40,315 nucleotides of DNA from Candidatus Nanopelagicales bacterium (GCA_018003655.1 JAGNDY010000007.1:1-40315), one strand, 5' to 3'. Shown: positions 23,926 through 34,509, counted from the first letter of the stretch. Numbers and translations: made by a program. The notes: generated by a model from the sequence alone, not told the origin.

Positions 23926-24576
23926 ATGAGTAAGAACGTGAAGGGTGTGCTGGGCGAGAAGCTCGGTATGACCCAGGTGTGGGACGACGCGAACCGCGTC
24001 ATTCCTGTCACCGTGGTCAAAGCCGGTCCCTGCGTCGTTACGCAGGTTCGCTCACCCCAGACAGACGGCTACTCGGCCGTGCAAATTGGTTTCGGCACCA
24101 TCGAGGCGCGCAAGGTCAACAAGCCCGATGCCGGCCACTTCGCTAAAGCTGGCGTCGCACCGCGTCGCCACCTGATCGAGTTGCGCACCGACGATGCTTC
24201 CGAGTACACACTCGGCCAGGAGATTGGCCCGGACATTTTCGAGGCCGGCCAAGAGGTCGACGTCACCGGAACCACCAAGGGCAAGGGCTACTCCGGCGTT
24301 ATGAAGCGCCACGGCTTCCACGGCGTCGGCGCCTCTCACGGTGCTCACCGCAACCACCGCAAGCCCGGTTCGATTGGTGCCTGCGCCACCCCAGGCCGAG
24401 TCTTCAAGGGCATGCGTATGGCTGGTCGCGGCGGAAATGCCCGTCAGACCGTACAAAACCTGAAGGTCTACGCAGTCGACGCCGACAAGGGCCTACTGCT
24501 GATCAAGGGCGCGATCCCTGGTCCCAAGGGCTCAGTCGTGCTGATCCGCAACGCTGTCAAAGGAGCCGCATCATGA
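23926..24576 (+). CDS. rplC: 50S ribosomal protein L3
   Basis: 216-residue L3 (uL3), an early assembly protein near the peptidyl-transferase centre. Sequence opens [21 protein letters not shown] and contains the loop signature [20 protein letters not shown] near the tip reaching the catalytic centre. The frame stays open upstream through rpsJ in another phase; ATG 23926 is the start that gives the conserved N-terminus. The stop overlaps the rplD start by 4 nt. Confidence 0.97.
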   Translation: MSKNVKGVLGEKLGMTQVWDDANRVIPVTVVKAGPCVVTQVRSPQTDGYSAVQIGFGTIEARKVNKPDAGHFAKAGVAPRRHLIELRTDDASEYTLGQEIGPDIFEAGQEVDVTGTTKGKGYSGVMKRHGFHGVGASHGAHRNHRKPGSIGACATPGRVFKGMRMAGRGGNARQTVQNLKVYAVDADKGLLLIKGAIPGPKGSVVLIRNAVKGAAS

Positions 24577-25238
24577 GCGCCGTGACAATCCATAAGCCCG
24601 GCGGAGGAACCGACGGCACAGCGGAACTTCCCGACGCGATCTTCGATGTCGAGGCCAACATCCCGTTGATGCACCAGGTAGTGGTTGCCCAACTCGCAGC
24701 CGCAAGACAGGGAACGCACAGCACCAAGACCCGCGCAGAGGTGCGCGGTGGTGGTGTCAAGCCTTACAAGCAGAAGGGCACCGGCCGCGCCCGTCAGGGC
24801 TCGATCCGGGCCCCACAGTTCGTCGGTGGTGGCATCGTGCACGGCCCAACCCCGCGTGACTACAGCCAGCGCACCCCCAAGAAGATGAAGGCCGCCGCCC
24901 TGCGCGGGGCCTTGTCCGATCGGGCCCGCGAGGATCGCATTCACGTCGCGAGCGCTTTCGTCACAGCCGATGCACCCTCGACCAAGGTGGCCGTGGAGAC
25001 CCTGCGTGGCTTCTGCGAGCGACCCAAGGTTCTCGTCGTCGCATTGTCCGACGACAAGGTCAGCATCAAGTCGCTGCGCAACGCTGCCGACGTGCACGTC
25101 CTCACGCCAGAACAACTCAACACCTACGACGTGCTCATCAGCGACGACGTGGTCTTCACCACCGATGCGCTTGAGGCGTTCATCACGCGTGCAACCGCAT
25201 CGCTGAGCAAGCGCGCCATCACCGAGGAGGCGTCCTGA
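24573..25238 (+). CDS. rplD: 50S ribosomal protein L4
   Basis: 221-residue L4 (uL4), lining the polypeptide exit tunnel. The tunnel loop is evident: [20 protein letters not shown] followed by [20 protein letters not shown]. The globular part has [10 protein letters not shown] and [15 protein letters not shown]. In E. coli L4 also regulates the S10 operon; no such leader was identified here. ATG overlaps the rplC stop (ATGA) and its own stop shares one base with rplW, so translation is coupled. Confidence 0.97.
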   Translation: MSAVTIHKPGGGTDGTAELPDAIFDVEANIPLMHQVVVAQLAAARQGTHSTKTRAEVRGGGVKPYKQKGTGRARQGSIRAPQFVGGGIVHGPTPRDYSQRTPKKMKAAALRGALSDRAREDRIHVASAFVTADAPSTKVAVETLRGFCERPKVLVVALSDDKVSIKSLRNAADVHVLTPEQLNTYDVLISDDVVFTTDALEAFITRATASLSKRAITEEAS

Positions 25239-25537
25239 TGCGTATCGCAGATCCGCGTGACGTGCTGCTGGGACCCGTTGTCTCTGAGAAGAGCTACGGG
25301 CTGCTGGACGAGAACAAGTACACGTTCCTGGTTCACCCCGATGCCAACAAGACCCAGATCAAGATTGCGGTCGAGCAGACCTTTGGTGTCCACGTCACTG
25401 GCGTGAACACCAATAACCGTTCCGGCAAGCGCGTGCGCACTCGCGCGGGCTACGGGAGCCGCCCCAACACCAAACGAGCGATTGTCTCCGTCAAAGAAGG
25501 CGACCGCATCGACATCTTCGGAGGTCCGGTCGCCTGA
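25238..25537 (+). CDS. rplW: 50S ribosomal protein L23
   Basis: 99-residue L23 (uL23) at the tunnel exit, docking site for trigger factor and SRP. Core motifs: [40 protein letters not shown] and [17 protein letters not shown] 25238 shares its first base with the rplD TGA. Confidence 0.96.
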   Translation: MRIADPRDVLLGPVVSEKSYGLLDENKYTFLVHPDANKTQIKIAVEQTFGVHVTGVNTNNRSGKRVRTRAGYGSRPNTKRAIVSVKEGDRIDIFGGPVA

Positions 25538-25566
25538 CCGGACTGACATAGGACACGGAAAGAGCT

Positions 25567-26403
25567 ATGGGAATTCGCAAATACAAGCCGACGACGCCAT
25601 CGCGTCGCGGCTCAAGCGTGAGCGATTTCGCTGAGGTCACGCGTTCGACCCCGGAGAAGTCGCTGGTTCGTCCGCTGCCCAAGAAGGGCGGTCGCAACAA
25701 CTCGGGGCGCATCATGACCCGTCACCAAGGTGGCGGTCACAAGCGCGCCTACCGGGTGATCGACTTCCGTCGCGCGGATAAGGACGGAGTACCGGCCAAG
25801 GTCGCTCACATTGAGTACGACCCGAACCGCACCGCCCGCATCGCACTGCTGCACTACGCCGATGGCGAGAAGCGCTACATCATTGCTCCGGAGAAGCTGC
25901 GCCAAGGTGACCGCGTCGAGACCGGTTCCTCCGCCGACATCAAGCCAGGCAACAACCTGCCGCTGCGCAACATCCCGACCGGTACCGTCATCCACGCAGT
26001 GGAGTTGCGTCCGGGTGGGGGAGCAAAGATCGCTCGCTCGGCCGGTTCGAGTATCCAGCTCGTCGCCAAGGACGGTCCGTACGCACAGCTTCGGCTGCCT
26101 TCGGGCGAGATCCGCAACGTCGACGTTCGCTGCCGGGCAACCGTCGGTGAGGTCGGCAACGCGTCACAGTCAAATATCAACTGGGGTAAGGCCGGCCGCA
26201 TGCGCTGGAAGGGCAAGCGCCCCACCGTCCGCGGTGTCGCCATGAACCCGGTTGATCACCCGCATGGTGGTGGCGAGGGCAAGACGTCCGGTGGTCGTCA
26301 CCCGGTGAACCCGAACGGTAAGCCCGAGGGTCGCACCCGAGCCAAGAACAAGCCAAGCGACAAGTTCATTGTCCGCCGCCGCAAGACCGGCAAGAAGCGC
26401 TAG
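25567..26403 (+). CDS. rplB: 50S ribosomal protein L2
   Basis: 278-residue L2 (uL2), required for subunit association and peptidyl transfer. Blocks: [38 protein letters not shown], and the C-terminal [16 protein letters not shown] containing the conserved His region near the catalytic centre, then the basic tail ([10 protein letters not shown]). Length standard. Spacer to rplW is 29 nt, to rpsS 10 nt. Confidence 0.98.
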   Translation: MGIRKYKPTTPSRRGSSVSDFAEVTRSTPEKSLVRPLPKKGGRNNSGRIMTRHQGGGHKRAYRVIDFRRADKDGVPAKVAHIEYDPNRTARIALLHYADGEKRYIIAPEKLRQGDRVETGSSADIKPGNNLPLRNIPTGTVIHAVELRPGGGAKIARSAGSSIQLVAKDGPYAQLRLPSGEIRNVDVRCRATVGEVGNASQSNINWGKAGRMRWKGKRPTVRGVAMNPVDHPHGGGEGKTSGGRHPVNPNGKPEGRTRAKNKPSDKFIVRRRKTGKKR

Positions 26404-26413
26404 GAGTACCGAG

Positions 26414-26695
26414 ATGCCACGTAGCCTCAAAAAGGGCCCATTCGTTGACGACCACCTGATGAAGAAGGTGGACAAGCAGAACGAGGCCGGTACCCACAAC
26501 GTCATCAAGACCTGGTCGCGACGTTCGATGATCGTGCCCGCGATGTTGGGACACACATTGGCTGTCCACGACGGGCGCAAGCACGTACCCGTATTCGTGA
26601 CCGAGAACATGGTCGGTCACAAGCTCGGTGAGTTTGCACCGACCCGCACGTTCAAAGGTCACATCAAGGACGACCGTAAGAGCAAGCGCCGCTAA
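26414..26695 (+). CDS. rpsS: 30S ribosomal protein S19
   Basis: 93-residue S19 (uS19), 30S head protein contacting L5 across the subunit bridge. Typical [19 protein letters not shown] start, [20 protein letters not shown] centre and [13 protein letters not shown] signature near the end. I start at ATG 26414 with TAGGAG upstream; the frame is open earlier within rplB but not coding. 59 nt separate it from rplV. Confidence 0.97.
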   Translation: MPRSLKKGPFVDDHLMKKVDKQNEAGTHNVIKTWSRRSMIVPAMLGHTLAVHDGRKHVPVFVTENMVGHKLGEFAPTRTFKGHIKDDRKSKRR

Positions 26696-26754
26696 CGCGG
26701 GCCGCTACGCACACCGATAGCCAGACGAAGACTCGAAGAGACAGAGGGATAGCG

Positions 26755-27114
26755 ATGGAAGCCAGGGCCCAAGCGCGGTACATCCGCGTCACGCCCATGA
26801 AGGCCCGCCGAGTGGTGGACCTGATTCGTGGGCTACCTGCAGCGGAAGCGCAGGCGATACTGCACTACGCGCCGCAGGCGGCAAGTGAGCCTGTCGGCAA
26901 GGTGCTCAACAGCGCCATCGCGAACGCCACCAACAACGCCGGACTCGACGAGTCGAGTCTGGTCATCACCGAAGCTCGCGTGGACGAGGGTCCGACCATG
27001 AAGCGGTTCCGTCCGCGTGCACAGGGTCGTGCTTACCGGATTCGCAAGCGCACCAGCCACATCACGATCGTCGTCGGGCCGCAGGATGCGGACTCGGCCG
27101 GGAAGAAGAGGTAG
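26755..27114 (+). CDS. rplV: 50S ribosomal protein L22
   Basis: 119-residue L22 (uL22), whose hairpin lines the exit tunnel near the macrolide site. Seen: [40 protein letters not shown] and [23 protein letters not shown] 26755 follows AGAGGGATAGCG. Only 3 nt separate it from rpsC. Confidence 0.97.
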   Translation: MEARAQARYIRVTPMKARRVVDLIRGLPAAEAQAILHYAPQAASEPVGKVLNSAIANATNNAGLDESSLVITEARVDEGPTMKRFRPRAQGRAYRIRKRTSHITIVVGPQDADSAGKKR

Positions 27115-27117
27115 ACC

Positions 27118-27999
27118 GTGGGTCAAAAGGTCAACCCGCATGGCTTCCGGCTAGGCATCTCGACGGACTTCAGGTCCCGTTGGTTCGCCGATAGCCAGAA
27201 GGTGGGTCAGCGCTATCGCGACTACGTCAACGAGGACGTCCAGATCCGCAAGCTGATGACGACTGGCATGGATCGCGCCGGCATCAGCAAGGTCGAGATC
27301 GAGCGAACTCGTGAGCGTGTACGCGTCGACATTCACACCGCCCGTCCGGGCATCGTCATCGGTCGCCGCGGCGCCGAGGCCGATCGCATCCGCACCGAAC
27401 TTGAGGCCCTTACCGGCAAGCAGGTTCAGCTGAACATCCTTGAGGTCAAGAACCCCGAGGTTGACGCCCAGCTTGTCGCTCAAGGTGTCGCCGAGCAGCT
27501 TGCGAGCCGGGTTGCGTTCCGCCGAGCCATGCGCAAAGCCATGCAGAGCGCCATGAAGTCGGGTGCCAAGGGCATCCGGATTCAGGTCAGCGGCCGCCTT
27601 GGCGGCGCTGAGATGAGCCGCACCGAGTTCTACCGCGAGGGCCGCGTTCCGCTGCACACGTTGCGCGCGGACATCGACTACGGCTTCTACGAGGCACGCA
27701 CCACCTTCGGCCGCATCGGCGTGAAGGTCTGGGTGTACCACGGCGAGGTCTCCAGCGACCGCGAAGAGCGCGAGAAGCAGCAGGCGGCTCGACTCGCTCG
27801 TCCAGGCGCCGGCGGTCCCCGTGGCCGTGGTGGTCGTGACGGCGGGCGTGGTGGTCGTGACGGTGGCCGTGGTGACCGGGGCGCTCGCACCGAGGCTCCG
27901 GCCGCGCCAGTCGAGGCGGCACCCGCCGCAGAAGCTGCTCCGGCAGCCGACGCCGCCCCCGCAGCCGAAGCCGCTGCGCCAGCGGAGACGGGAGCCTGA
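27118..27999 (+). CDS. rpsC: 30S ribosomal protein S3 with RGG-type and Ala/Pro tail
   Basis: 293-residue S3 (uS3), part of the mRNA entry channel and helicase. N-terminal [18 protein letters not shown], the type II KH domain ([20 protein letters not shown]) and the C-terminal domain ([39 protein letters not shown]) are all intact. After about residue 228 it carries a low-complexity tail: Arg/Gly/Asp repeats ([20 protein letters not shown]), then an Ala/Pro/Glu stretch to the end. GTG start at 27118. E. coli S3 has about 233 residues, so roughly 60 residues are extra. Confidence 0.97.
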   Translation: MGQKVNPHGFRLGISTDFRSRWFADSQKVGQRYRDYVNEDVQIRKLMTTGMDRAGISKVEIERTRERVRVDIHTARPGIVIGRRGAEADRIRTELEALTGKQVQLNILEVKNPEVDAQLVAQGVAEQLASRVAFRRAMRKAMQSAMKSGAKGIRIQVSGRLGGAEMSRTEFYREGRVPLHTLRADIDYGFYEARTTFGRIGVKVWVYHGEVSSDREEREKQQAARLARPGAGGPRGRGGRDGGRGGRDGGRGDRGARTEAPAAPVEAAPAAEAAPAADAAPAAEAAAPAETGA

Positions 28000-28005
28000 T
28001 CGTCA

Positions 28006-28425
28006 ATGTTGATTCCACGCAAGGTCAAGCACCGTAAGCAGCACCACCCGAAGCGTTCGGGCGCTGCCAAGGGCGGCACGACCGTGACATTCGGCGACTG
28101 GGGATTGCAGGCATTGGAACCCGCCTACGTCACCAACCGTCAAATTGAGTCGGCACGTATTGCCATCAACCGGCACATCAAGCGTGGCGGCAAGGTCTGG
28201 ATCAATATCTACCCAGATCGTCCGTTGACCAAGAAGCCAGCTGAAACCCGCATGGGTTCGGGTAAAGGCTCACCCGAGTGGTGGGTGGCCAACGTCAAGC
28301 CCGGTCGGGTCATGTTCGAACTGACCTACCCAGACGAAGTTGCAGCACGAGAGGCACTGACTCGGGCGATGCACAAGCTGCCCATGAAGTGCCGGATCGT
28401 TCGACGAGAGGTGAGTGAGGACTGA
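28006..28425 (+). CDS. rplP: 50S ribosomal protein L16
   Basis: 139-residue L16 (uL16), which organises the A-site tRNA corridor of the 50S subunit. Begins [19 protein letters not shown], includes [20 protein letters not shown] and [18 protein letters not shown]. Starts 6 nt after rpsC and shares one base with rpmC (TGATG). Confidence 0.97.
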   Translation: MLIPRKVKHRKQHHPKRSGAAKGGTTVTFGDWGLQALEPAYVTNRQIESARIAINRHIKRGGKVWINIYPDRPLTKKPAETRMGSGKGSPEWWVANVKPGRVMFELTYPDEVAAREALTRAMHKLPMKCRIVRREVSED

Positions 28426-28658
28426 TGGCTGCATTGACTCCAACCTCAGAGCTGCGCGTGCTCGACGACGAGGAACTGACCACCAAGCTGGTCGAGGCCA
28501 AAGAAGAGTTGTTCAACCTGCGCTTCCAGGCCGCTACCGGCCAACTTGAGAGCCACGGTCGACTGCGGGCAGTTCGCCGCGAGATCGCGCGGCTCTACAC
28601 CATCATGCGCGAGCGCGAGCTCGGCATCACTGCTCCGGATGAGGAGGGCGCCGCATGA
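28425..28658 (+). CDS. rpmC: 50S ribosomal protein L29
   Basis: 77-residue L29 (uL29), beside L23 at the tunnel exit. Two-helix protein with [40 protein letters not shown] and a short acidic tail. Overlaps rplP by 1 nt and rpsQ by 4 nt. Confidence 0.96.
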   Translation: MAALTPTSELRVLDDEELTTKLVEAKEELFNLRFQAATGQLESHGRLRAVRREIARLYTIMRERELGITAPDEEGAA

Positions 28659-28936
28659 GTGAGGCGACCCAGACTGACCAGCAAGCCCGCGGCGACCGCA
28701 AGGTCCGCGAGGGCTTGGTCGTCAGCAACAAGATGGACAAGACCGTCGTCGTGGCGGTCGAGGATCGGTTCAAGCACCCGATGTACGGCAAGGTCGTGCG
28801 CCGGACGAGCCGCCTGAAGGCCCACGACGAAGACAACAGCTGTGGCACCGGTGACCGAGTGTTGCTGATGGAAACCCGCCCGCAGTCAGCTACCAAGCGC
28901 TGGCGTGTGGTCGAGATCGTGGAGAAGGCAAAGTGA
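28655..28936 (+). CDS. rpsQ: 30S ribosomal protein S17
   Basis: 93-residue S17 (uS17), an OB-fold primary 16S rRNA binder. Motifs: [40 protein letters not shown] and [21 protein letters not shown] short N-terminal extension ([13 protein letters not shown]) precedes the conserved core. ATGA overlap with rpmC; GTGA overlap with rplN. Confidence 0.97.
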   Translation: MSEATQTDQQARGDRKVREGLVVSNKMDKTVVVAVEDRFKHPMYGKVVRRTSRLKAHDEDNSCGTGDRVLLMETRPQSATKRWRVVEIVEKAK

Positions 28937-29301
28937 TTCAGCAGGAGTCTCGACTTCGGGTCGCTGACAACACTGGTGCCAAGGAACTCTTGTGCATCCG
29001 CGTTCTCGGTGGCTCGGGTCGTCGTTACGCCGGGATCGGCGACACCATAGTTGCGACCGTCAAGGACGCGATCCCTGGTGGAAACGTGAAGAAGGGCGAG
29101 GTCGTCAAGGCCGTCATCGTCCGGACCAAGAAGGAGCGCCGTCGTCCCGATGGTTCCTACATCCGCTTCGACGAGAACGCAGCGGTTGTTCTCAAGGCCG
29201 ATGGCGAACCGCGTGGAACCCGCATCTTCGGCCCGGTTGGGCGCGAACTGCGCGACAAGCGCTTCATGAAAATCATCTCGCTGGCTCCGGAGGTGCTCTG
29301 A
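28933..29301 (+). CDS. rplN: 50S ribosomal protein L14
   Basis: 122-residue L14 (uL14) at the subunit interface. Nearly invariant: [40 protein letters not shown] and [23 protein letters not shown] start overlapping the rpsQ stop by 4 nt. In E. coli it begins the spc operon; here there is no gap or promoter, so S10 and spc are one unit. Confidence 0.98.
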   Translation: MIQQESRLRVADNTGAKELLCIRVLGGSGRRYAGIGDTIVATVKDAIPGGNVKKGEVVKAVIVRTKKERRRPDGSYIRFDENAAVVLKADGEPRGTRIFGPVGRELRDKRFMKIISLAPEVL

Positions 29302-29675
29302 TGGCTGACTCGACCAAACCAAAGATGAAAGTCCGCAAGGGCGACACCGTGCTGGTTATCTCCGGCAAGGACAAGGGCTCCAAGGGCAAGGTCATCAAGA
29401 CCATCCGCGAGACGGACAAGATCATCGTCGAGGGTGTCAACCGCGTCAAGCGGCACACCAAGGCTGGCCAGGGCGCTCGCGGCACCAACACCGGTGGCAT
29501 CATCGTCCAGGAAGCCGCGATCCACGTTTCAAACGTCATGGTCGTCGGCGAGGACGGCAAGGCCACTCGGGTGAGCAAGCGTCGCGAGGCGGCCGAAAAG
29601 CGCCGTCCCGACGGATCGACCTACTCCGGGACTCGTGGAGTTCGAGTTTCGGCGCGTACCGGTAAGGACATCTGA
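29301..29675 (+). CDS. rplX: 50S ribosomal protein L24
   Basis: 124-residue L24 (uL24), assembly initiator near the tunnel exit. KOW motif [20 protein letters not shown], then [19 protein letters not shown] and a basic C-terminal end. ATG 29301 shares a base with the rplN TGA. The open frame runs further upstream inside rplN but that part is not coding. Confidence 0.96.
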   Translation: MADSTKPKMKVRKGDTVLVISGKDKGSKGKVIKTIRETDKIIVEGVNRVKRHTKAGQGARGTNTGGIIVQEAAIHVSNVMVVGEDGKATRVSKRREAAEKRRPDGSTYSGTRGVRVSARTGKDI

Positions 29676-30250
29676 TGACCGCATCAACTGACATCGTGGC
29701 GCCAGAGGTGCCGCGACTCAAGCAGCGCTACAACGACGAGATCCGGAACAAGTTGCAAGACGAACTCGGACTCGGCAACGTCATGCAGGTCCCCGGCCTG
29801 ACCAAGATCGTCGTCAATATGGGCGTCGGCGATGCGGCTCGGGATTCCAAGTTGATGGACGGCGCGGTGCGGGACCTGACGACGATTACCGGCCAGAAGC
29901 CGTCGGTGACCAAGGCCCGCAAGTCGATCGCCCAGTTCAAGTTGCGTGAGGGCCAGCCAATTGGCGCCCACACCACGCTGCGCGGTGATCGGATGTGGGA
30001 GTTCCTCGACCGGCTGTTGTCGGTTGCGCTTCCTCGCATCCGTGACTTCCGCGGACTGTCGCCGCGTCAGTTCGACGGCCGCGGCAACTACACCTTCGGC
30101 CTCAACGAACAGGCAATGTTCGCCGAGATCAACCAGGACACCATCGACCGGGTGCGTGGCATGGACGTCACCGTCGTGACCACCGCGAGCAATGATGCGG
30201 AAGGTCGTGCGTTGCTCAAGGCGCTCGGCTTCCCATTCAAGGAGAAGTGA
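29675..30250 (+). CDS. rplE: 50S ribosomal protein L5
   Basis: 191-residue L5 (uL5), which binds 5S rRNA and forms a bridge to S13/S19. Motifs: [57 protein letters not shown] and [20 protein letters not shown]. One-base overlap with rplX. Confidence 0.97.
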   Translation: MTASTDIVAPEVPRLKQRYNDEIRNKLQDELGLGNVMQVPGLTKIVVNMGVGDAARDSKLMDGAVRDLTTITGQKPSVTKARKSIAQFKLREGQPIGAHTTLRGDRMWEFLDRLLSVALPRIRDFRGLSPRQFDGRGNYTFGLNEQAMFAEINQDTIDRVRGMDVTVVTTASNDAEGRALLKALGFPFKEK

Positions 30251-30254
30251 CCAG

Positions 30255-30440
30255 ATGGCAAAGACTGCACTAGTCGAGAAGGCCAAGCGCAAGCCAAAGT
30301 TCAAGGTTCGCGGCTACACCCGCTGCAACCGTTGTGGGCGTCCACACTCGGTGTATCGCAAGTTCGGCCTCTGCCGGATCTGCCTTCGCGAGATGGCCCA
30401 CCGCGGCGAACTGCCGGGTGTCACCAAGAGCAGCTGGTAA
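30255..30440 (+). CDS. rpsZ: 30S ribosomal protein S14, zinc-binding type Z
   Basis: 61-residue S14 (uS14) of the short C+ form. The zinc knuckle is complete: Cys24 and Cys27 (RCNRCGRP), Cys40 and Cys43 (LCRICLREM). Ends [11 protein letters not shown] as usual. ATG 30255, 4 nt after rplE. Actinobacteria commonly carry this form in the spc cluster, some with a zinc-free paralogue elsewhere. Confidence 0.97.
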   Translation: MAKTALVEKAKRKPKFKVRGYTRCNRCGRPHSVYRKFGLCRICLREMAHRGELPGVTKSSW

Positions 30441-30524
30441 CCAAGCACGACCCCCTGAAGACCAAAACAACAGCGCCGCAGGTCCGCAGCGAAGCGGAAA
30501 CCCCGGCGAGGAAGGCCGATGGCC

Positions 30525-30923
30525 ATGACAATGACCGATCCGATCGCAGACATGCTGACGCGTCTGCGCAACTCGAGTACGGCGTACCACGACACCGTGG
30601 CGATGCCGTACTCAAAGCTCAAAGAGGGTGTGGCCCACATCCTGGTAGAACAGGGTTACGTCGCCGGGGTCCGTACCGAAGAAGCGACGGTTGGCCGCAC
30701 GCTGCTCGTCGACCTCAAGTACGGCCCCAACCGGGAGCGCTCAATCGCTGGCCTTCGCCGCGTGAGCAAGCCCGGTCTGCGGGTCTACGCAAAGAGCACG
30801 GGCATGCCCAAGGTGCTCGGCGGTTTGGGAATCGCGATCATCTCGACGTCGTCCGGTCTGCTGACTGACCGGCAGGCCGCCAAGAAGGGCGTGGGTGGGG
30901 AAGTCCTCGCCTACGTTTGGTAG
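30525..30923 (+). CDS. rpsH: 30S ribosomal protein S8
   Basis: 132-residue S8 (uS8), a central-domain 16S rRNA binder; in E. coli also the spc operon repressor. Blocks: [39 protein letters not shown] and [21 protein letters not shown] choose ATG 30525 because AGGAAGG ends 9 nt upstream and it gives the family N-terminus; ATG 30519 would sit only 3 nt from that site. An 84-nt spacer follows rpsZ, longer than neighbouring gaps. Confidence 0.96.
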   Translation: MTMTDPIADMLTRLRNSSTAYHDTVAMPYSKLKEGVAHILVEQGYVAGVRTEEATVGRTLLVDLKYGPNRERSIAGLRRVSKPGLRVYAKSTGMPKVLGGLGIAIISTSSGLLTDRQAAKKGVGGEVLAYVW

Positions 30924-30932
30924 GGGGTAGCT

Positions 30933-31472
30933 ATGTCACGCATCGGACGTTTACCCATCGCCGTTCCCGTCGGCGTCAAGATCGAGGTGGCGGGTCAGGA
31001 TGTGACCGTTACCGGGCCGAAGGGCACGTTGACCCATACAGTCGCCGATCCCATTCGGATCGAGAAGGCCGAGGACGGCACGTACGTCGTCACTCGTCCC
31101 AACGACGAGCGGATGAGCAAGTCCCTCCATGGCCTTTCTCGCACGCTGGTCAACAACATGGTCATCGGTGTGACCGAGGGCTACACGAAGACGTTGGAGG
31201 TGTCCGGTACTGGTTACCGAGTGGCACCCAAGGGCGCGGGTCTGGAACTCCAACTCGGATTCAGCCACCCCGTTCAGGTTGATGCTCCAGAGGGCATCAA
31301 GTTCGCCGTCGAGACTCCCACCCGCTTTGCGGTAGAGGGCATCGACAAGCAGAAAGTCGGCGAGGTTGCCGCCAACATCCGTAAGCTGCGCAAGCCCGAC
31401 CCCTACAAAGGCAAGGGCGTGCGCTACGCCGGCGAAGTAATCCGCCGCAAGGCCGGAAAGGCTGGTAAGTAG
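30933..31472 (+). CDS. rplF: 50S ribosomal protein L6
   Basis: 179-residue L6 (uL6), near the sarcin-ricin loop and factor-binding site. Features: [39 protein letters not shown] and the C-terminal [19 protein letters not shown] signature. ATG 30933 with TAGGGGGTAG upstream; 2 nt before rplR. Confidence 0.97.
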   Translation: MSRIGRLPIAVPVGVKIEVAGQDVTVTGPKGTLTHTVADPIRIEKAEDGTYVVTRPNDERMSKSLHGLSRTLVNNMVIGVTEGYTKTLEVSGTGYRVAPKGAGLELQLGFSHPVQVDAPEGIKFAVETPTRFAVEGIDKQKVGEVAANIRKLRKPDPYKGKGVRYAGEVIRRKAGKAGK

Positions 31473-31474
31473 CC

Positions 31475-31855
31475 ATGGCTATCAGTAAGAAGATCGGGTC
31501 CGGTAACCCACGAAGCACCGGGCGAATCCGTCGGCATGCTCGGGTCCGCAAGAACGTCTCGGGATCGCCCACGCGTCCGCGCCTGGTTGTGTTCCGGTCC
31601 GCCAAGCACATGGAGGCCCAGATCATCGACGACACCGCCGGCCTGACCCTGGCCTCCGCATCAACGATGGAATCGGCTGTCCGTAAGCTGGACGGGGACA
31701 AGACGGCACGAGCTCGCCGCGTAGGCGAGTTGGTTGCTGAACGTGCAAAGGGCGCTGGTGTCGACACGGTCGTGTTCGATCGCGGCGGCTTCCGCTACCA
31801 CGGCCGGATCGCAGCGGTGGCAGATGCCGCCCGCGACGGCGGACTGACCTTCTAG
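31475..31855 (+). CDS. rplR: 50S ribosomal protein L18
   Basis: 126-residue L18 (uL18), which binds 5S rRNA with L5. Motifs: [40 protein letters not shown] and the end [20 protein letters not shown]. Follows rplF by 2 nt. Confidence 0.97.
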   Translation: MAISKKIGSGNPRSTGRIRRHARVRKNVSGSPTRPRLVVFRSAKHMEAQIIDDTAGLTLASASTMESAVRKLDGDKTARARRVGELVAERAKGAGVDTVVFDRGGFRYHGRIAAVADAARDGGLTF

Positions 31856-31882
31856 GCTTAGAGAACAAAGGAAGTAGGACAC

Positions 31883-32455
31883 ATGGCTGCACAGCGCCGA
31901 GAGCGTCGCGACTCAGGTCGGGGCGGCGCTGAGAAGAGCAACTACGTAGAACGAGTAGTTGCCATCAATCGCGTTTCCAAGGTCGTCAAAGGTGGCCGCC
32001 GCTTCAGCTTCACCGCGCTCGTCGTGGTCGGAGATGGCGACGGTCAGGTCGGCGTCGGCTATGGCAAGGCCAAAGAGGTTCCGGCCGCGATTTCCAAGGG
32101 TGTCGAAGAGGCAAAGAAGAGCTTCTTCAAGGTCCCGAGGATCCAGGGCACCATTCCGCACCCCATCGTGGGCGAGAAGGCGGCCGGCATCGTCATGTTG
32201 CGTCCGGCTTCGCCCGGTACCGGTGTCATTGCCGGTGGTCCGGTGCGTGCCGTGCTTGAGTGTGCTGGCGTTCGGGACGTGCTGAGCAAGTCGCTCGGTT
32301 CGGACAATGCCATCAACATCGTGCACGCGACCGTGGCTGCGCTACAGGGGTTGGAACGTCCAGAAGAGGTTGCCGCTCGCCGTGGGCTGCCACTTGAGGA
32401 CGTCGCACCGGCGGCACTGCTGCGGGCTCGCGCTGCTGGGATGAGTGCGTCATGA
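31883..32455 (+). CDS. rpsE: 30S ribosomal protein S5
   Basis: 190-residue S5 (uS5), at the mRNA entry and accuracy centre. Sequence: [59 protein letters not shown] and the C-terminal [20 protein letters not shown]-terminus is basic and Arg/Gly-rich. Overlaps rpmD by 4 nt. Confidence 0.97.
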   Translation: MAAQRRERRDSGRGGAEKSNYVERVVAINRVSKVVKGGRRFSFTALVVVGDGDGQVGVGYGKAKEVPAAISKGVEEAKKSFFKVPRIQGTIPHPIVGEKAAGIVMLRPASPGTGVIAGGPVRAVLECAGVRDVLSKSLGSDNAINIVHATVAALQGLERPEEVAARRGLPLEDVAPAALLRARAAGMSAS

Positions 32456-32640
32456 GCGAGCTCGTGGTGACTCAGACCAGGTCAGGTATCGGCGGAACGT
32501 CGTCGCAGCGGGCTACCCTGCACACGCTGGGGCTGCGTCGCATCGGTGATTCCTCCGTACGTGAGGATCGCCCCGAAGTTCGTGGGATGCTACGGGCAGT
32601 TGCCCATCTGGTATCCGTCGAGGAGGTAGAGCAAGCATGA
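32452..32640 (+). CDS. rpmD: 50S ribosomal protein L30
   Basis: 62-residue L30 (uL30). Core [58 protein letters not shown] overlaps with both rpsE and rplO indicate coupled translation. Slightly extended N-terminus but normal overall. Confidence 0.95.
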   Translation: MSELVVTQTRSGIGGTSSQRATLHTLGLRRIGDSSVREDRPEVRGMLRAVAHLVSVEEVEQA

Positions 32641-33080
32641 CGCTCAAGGTTCACCATTTGCGTCCCGCTGCGGGATCCAAGACCGCCAAGACCCGCGTGG
32701 GTCGCGGTGAGGCTGGCGCCCGCGGTAAGACCGCCGGTCGCGGCACCAAGGGCACCAAGGCGCGTTACCAGGTGCCAGCTGGCTTTGAAGGTGGCCAGAT
32801 GCCGCTGCATATGCGACTGCCAAAGCTCAAGGGCTTCAAGAACCCGAACAAGGTCGCTTTCCAGGTGGTCAGCGTGGCAGCACTTGCCCGACTGTTCCCC
32901 AAGGGTGGCGAGGTGTCCATCGACGATCTGGTCAAGGCAGGTGCCGTCCGCAAGGGCCTGCCGGTCAAGGTCCTGGGATCCGGGGATATCTCCGTCGCGC
33001 TGCAGGTCAGTGCCAATGCGTTCTCTCAGACCGCGAAGGACAAGCTAAGCGCCGCGGGTGGTTCCGCGGTCGAGGTCTGA
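32637..33080 (+). CDS. rplO: 50S ribosomal protein L15
   Basis: 147-residue L15 (uL15), a late assembly protein. N-terminal [20 protein letters not shown] and the Gly/Arg-rich [20 protein letters not shown] extension reaching into rRNA; then [20 protein letters not shown]. Overlaps rpmD by 4 nt; secY follows 7 nt after. Confidence 0.97.
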   Translation: MTLKVHHLRPAAGSKTAKTRVGRGEAGARGKTAGRGTKGTKARYQVPAGFEGGQMPLHMRLPKLKGFKNPNKVAFQVVSVAALARLFPKGGEVSIDDLVKAGAVRKGLPVKVLGSGDISVALQVSANAFSQTAKDKLSAAGGSAVEV

Positions 33081-33087
33081 CAGCCTC

Positions 33088-34383
33088 GTGCTTTCTGCGT
33101 TCGCGTCGGCATTCCGGACGCCAGATCTCCGCAAGAAGATCCTCTTCACCTTGGGGCTGCTTGCGCTGTACCGCCTTGGCGCCGTCATTCCGACGCCCGG
33201 CGTTAGCTACACCAACATTCAGAAGTGCATCGATGTTGTCCAGGACAACTCGCTCTATGGGTTGATCAACCTGTTCAGTGGTGGTGCCTTGCTGCAGTTG
33301 AGTGTGTTCGCGCTTGGGATCATGCCGTACATCACGGCGAGCATCATCATTCAGCTGTTGGTCGTGGTCATCCCTCGCCTTGAGGCCCTCAAGAAGGAGG
33401 GTCAAAGCGGTCAAGCGAAGCTGACGCAGTACACGCGGTACCTGACGATCGGGTTGGCTGTCTTGCAGTCGACCACGATCCTCACCCTCGCACGTTCCCC
33501 CGGCCGGCTCTTCCAGGGGTGCAACGAGCAACTGATCCCGAACCAATCGATTCCGCTGATCATTGTCATGATCATCACGCTGACAGCGGGAACCGGCATG
33601 ATCATGTGGTTCGGTGAACTGATCACCGACCGCGGTATCGGCAACGGGATGTCGCTGCTGATCTTCACCTCGATCATCGCGTCGATGCCCGGCCAGTTCG
33701 CCAAGGTCTACCAGACCGACGGCACCTTTACGCTTGCGATCGTGGCCGCGGTCGGGTTGCTTGTGATCGCCGCAGTGGTCTACGTCGAGCAGGCGCAGCG
33801 TCGGATTCCGGTGCAGTACGCCAAGCGGATGGTCGGCTCCAAGATGTACGGCGGCGCCTCGACCTACATTCCTCTCAAGGTCAACATGGCCGGCGTTATC
33901 CCCGTCATCTTCGCTTCGTCGTTGCTCTACATTCCCCAACTCATCGTCACGCTGTCGGGCAGTCAGTCCGGGTGGGCTCAGTGGGTCTCGCGTAACTTGA
34001 CCAACGGCTCCGAGCCGATCTACCTGGTTGTCTACTTCCTGCTCATCGTGTTCTTCGCGTACTTCTACGTGGCGATCACCTTCAACCCGGTCGAAGTAGC
34101 CGACAACATGAAGCAGTACGGCGGCTTCATTCCCGGAATTCGCGCGGGCAAGCCGACTGCCGAGTATCTCGATTACGTCCTGACGCGGTTGACGTTCCCC
34201 GGCTCCATCTATTTGGCCATCGTCGCGATCATTCCGTTTATTGCGTTCGGTGGACTCGGGCTGGGCCAGTCGTTCCTGTTTGGTGGCACCAGCCTGTTGA
34301 TCATGGTTGGCGTCGGCCTCGATACGGTCAAGCAGGTGGAGTCCCAGCTGCAGCAGCGCAACTACGAGGGCTTCCTGCGTTAG
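33088..34383 (+). CDS. secY: Preprotein translocase subunit SecY
   Basis: 431-residue, ten-span channel subunit of the Sec translocase. Starts MLSAFASAFRTPDLRKKIL, very like actinobacterial SecY, so I take GTG 33088 rather than the longer frame beginning inside rplO (33058). Signature segments: plug and TM2 region (GLINLFSGGALLQLSVFALG, IMPYITASIIIQLL), the RGIGNGMSLLIF loop and the C-terminal YGGFIPGIRAGKPTAEYLDY. Acts in the plasma membrane with SecE from this window and SecA/SecG elsewhere. GAGGTC about 10 nt upstream is a modest ribosome-binding site. Confidence 0.97.
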   Translation: MLSAFASAFRTPDLRKKILFTLGLLALYRLGAVIPTPGVSYTNIQKCIDVVQDNSLYGLINLFSGGALLQLSVFALGIMPYITASIIIQLLVVVIPRLEALKKEGQSGQAKLTQYTRYLTIGLAVLQSTTILTLARSPGRLFQGCNEQLIPNQSIPLIIVMIITLTAGTGMIMWFGELITDRGIGNGMSLLIFTSIIASMPGQFAKVYQTDGTFTLAIVAAVGLLVIAAVVYVEQAQRRIPVQYAKRMVGSKMYGGASTYIPLKVNMAGVIPVIFASSLLYIPQLIVTLSGSQSGWAQWVSRNLTNGSEPIYLVVYFLLIVFFAYFYVAITFNPVEVADNMKQYGGFIPGIRAGKPTAEYLDYVLTRLTFPGSIYLAIVAIIPFIAFGGLGLGQSFLFGGTSLLIMVGVGLDTVKQVESQLQQRNYEGFLR

Positions 34384-34404
34384 GGCTGACGGGTCAATCG
34401 GGTT

Positions 34405-34432
34405 TTGTTATCGGGTGGCAGTTAGCTACCGT
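34405..34432 (+). promoter_or_regulatory. Candidate promoter in the secY-adk spacer
   Basis: TTGTTA (34405-34410), a 16-nt spacer and TACCGT (34427-34432), in a 126-nt gap. Could allow adk expression apart from the long ribosomal transcript. Moderate match only. Confidence 0.4.
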
Positions 34433-34509
34433 CACATCCACGACTTCCGGACTTCGGTATTCGCGCCCGTCGGCGCGGGACCCCACCACATAGCGAAAGG
34501 CTCAATCTG

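Noticed and set aside
30441-30524. Possible extra gene between rpsZ and rpsH
   Set aside because: Only short unsupported frames; the long frame from 30332 is a shifted reading of rpsZ and rpsH.
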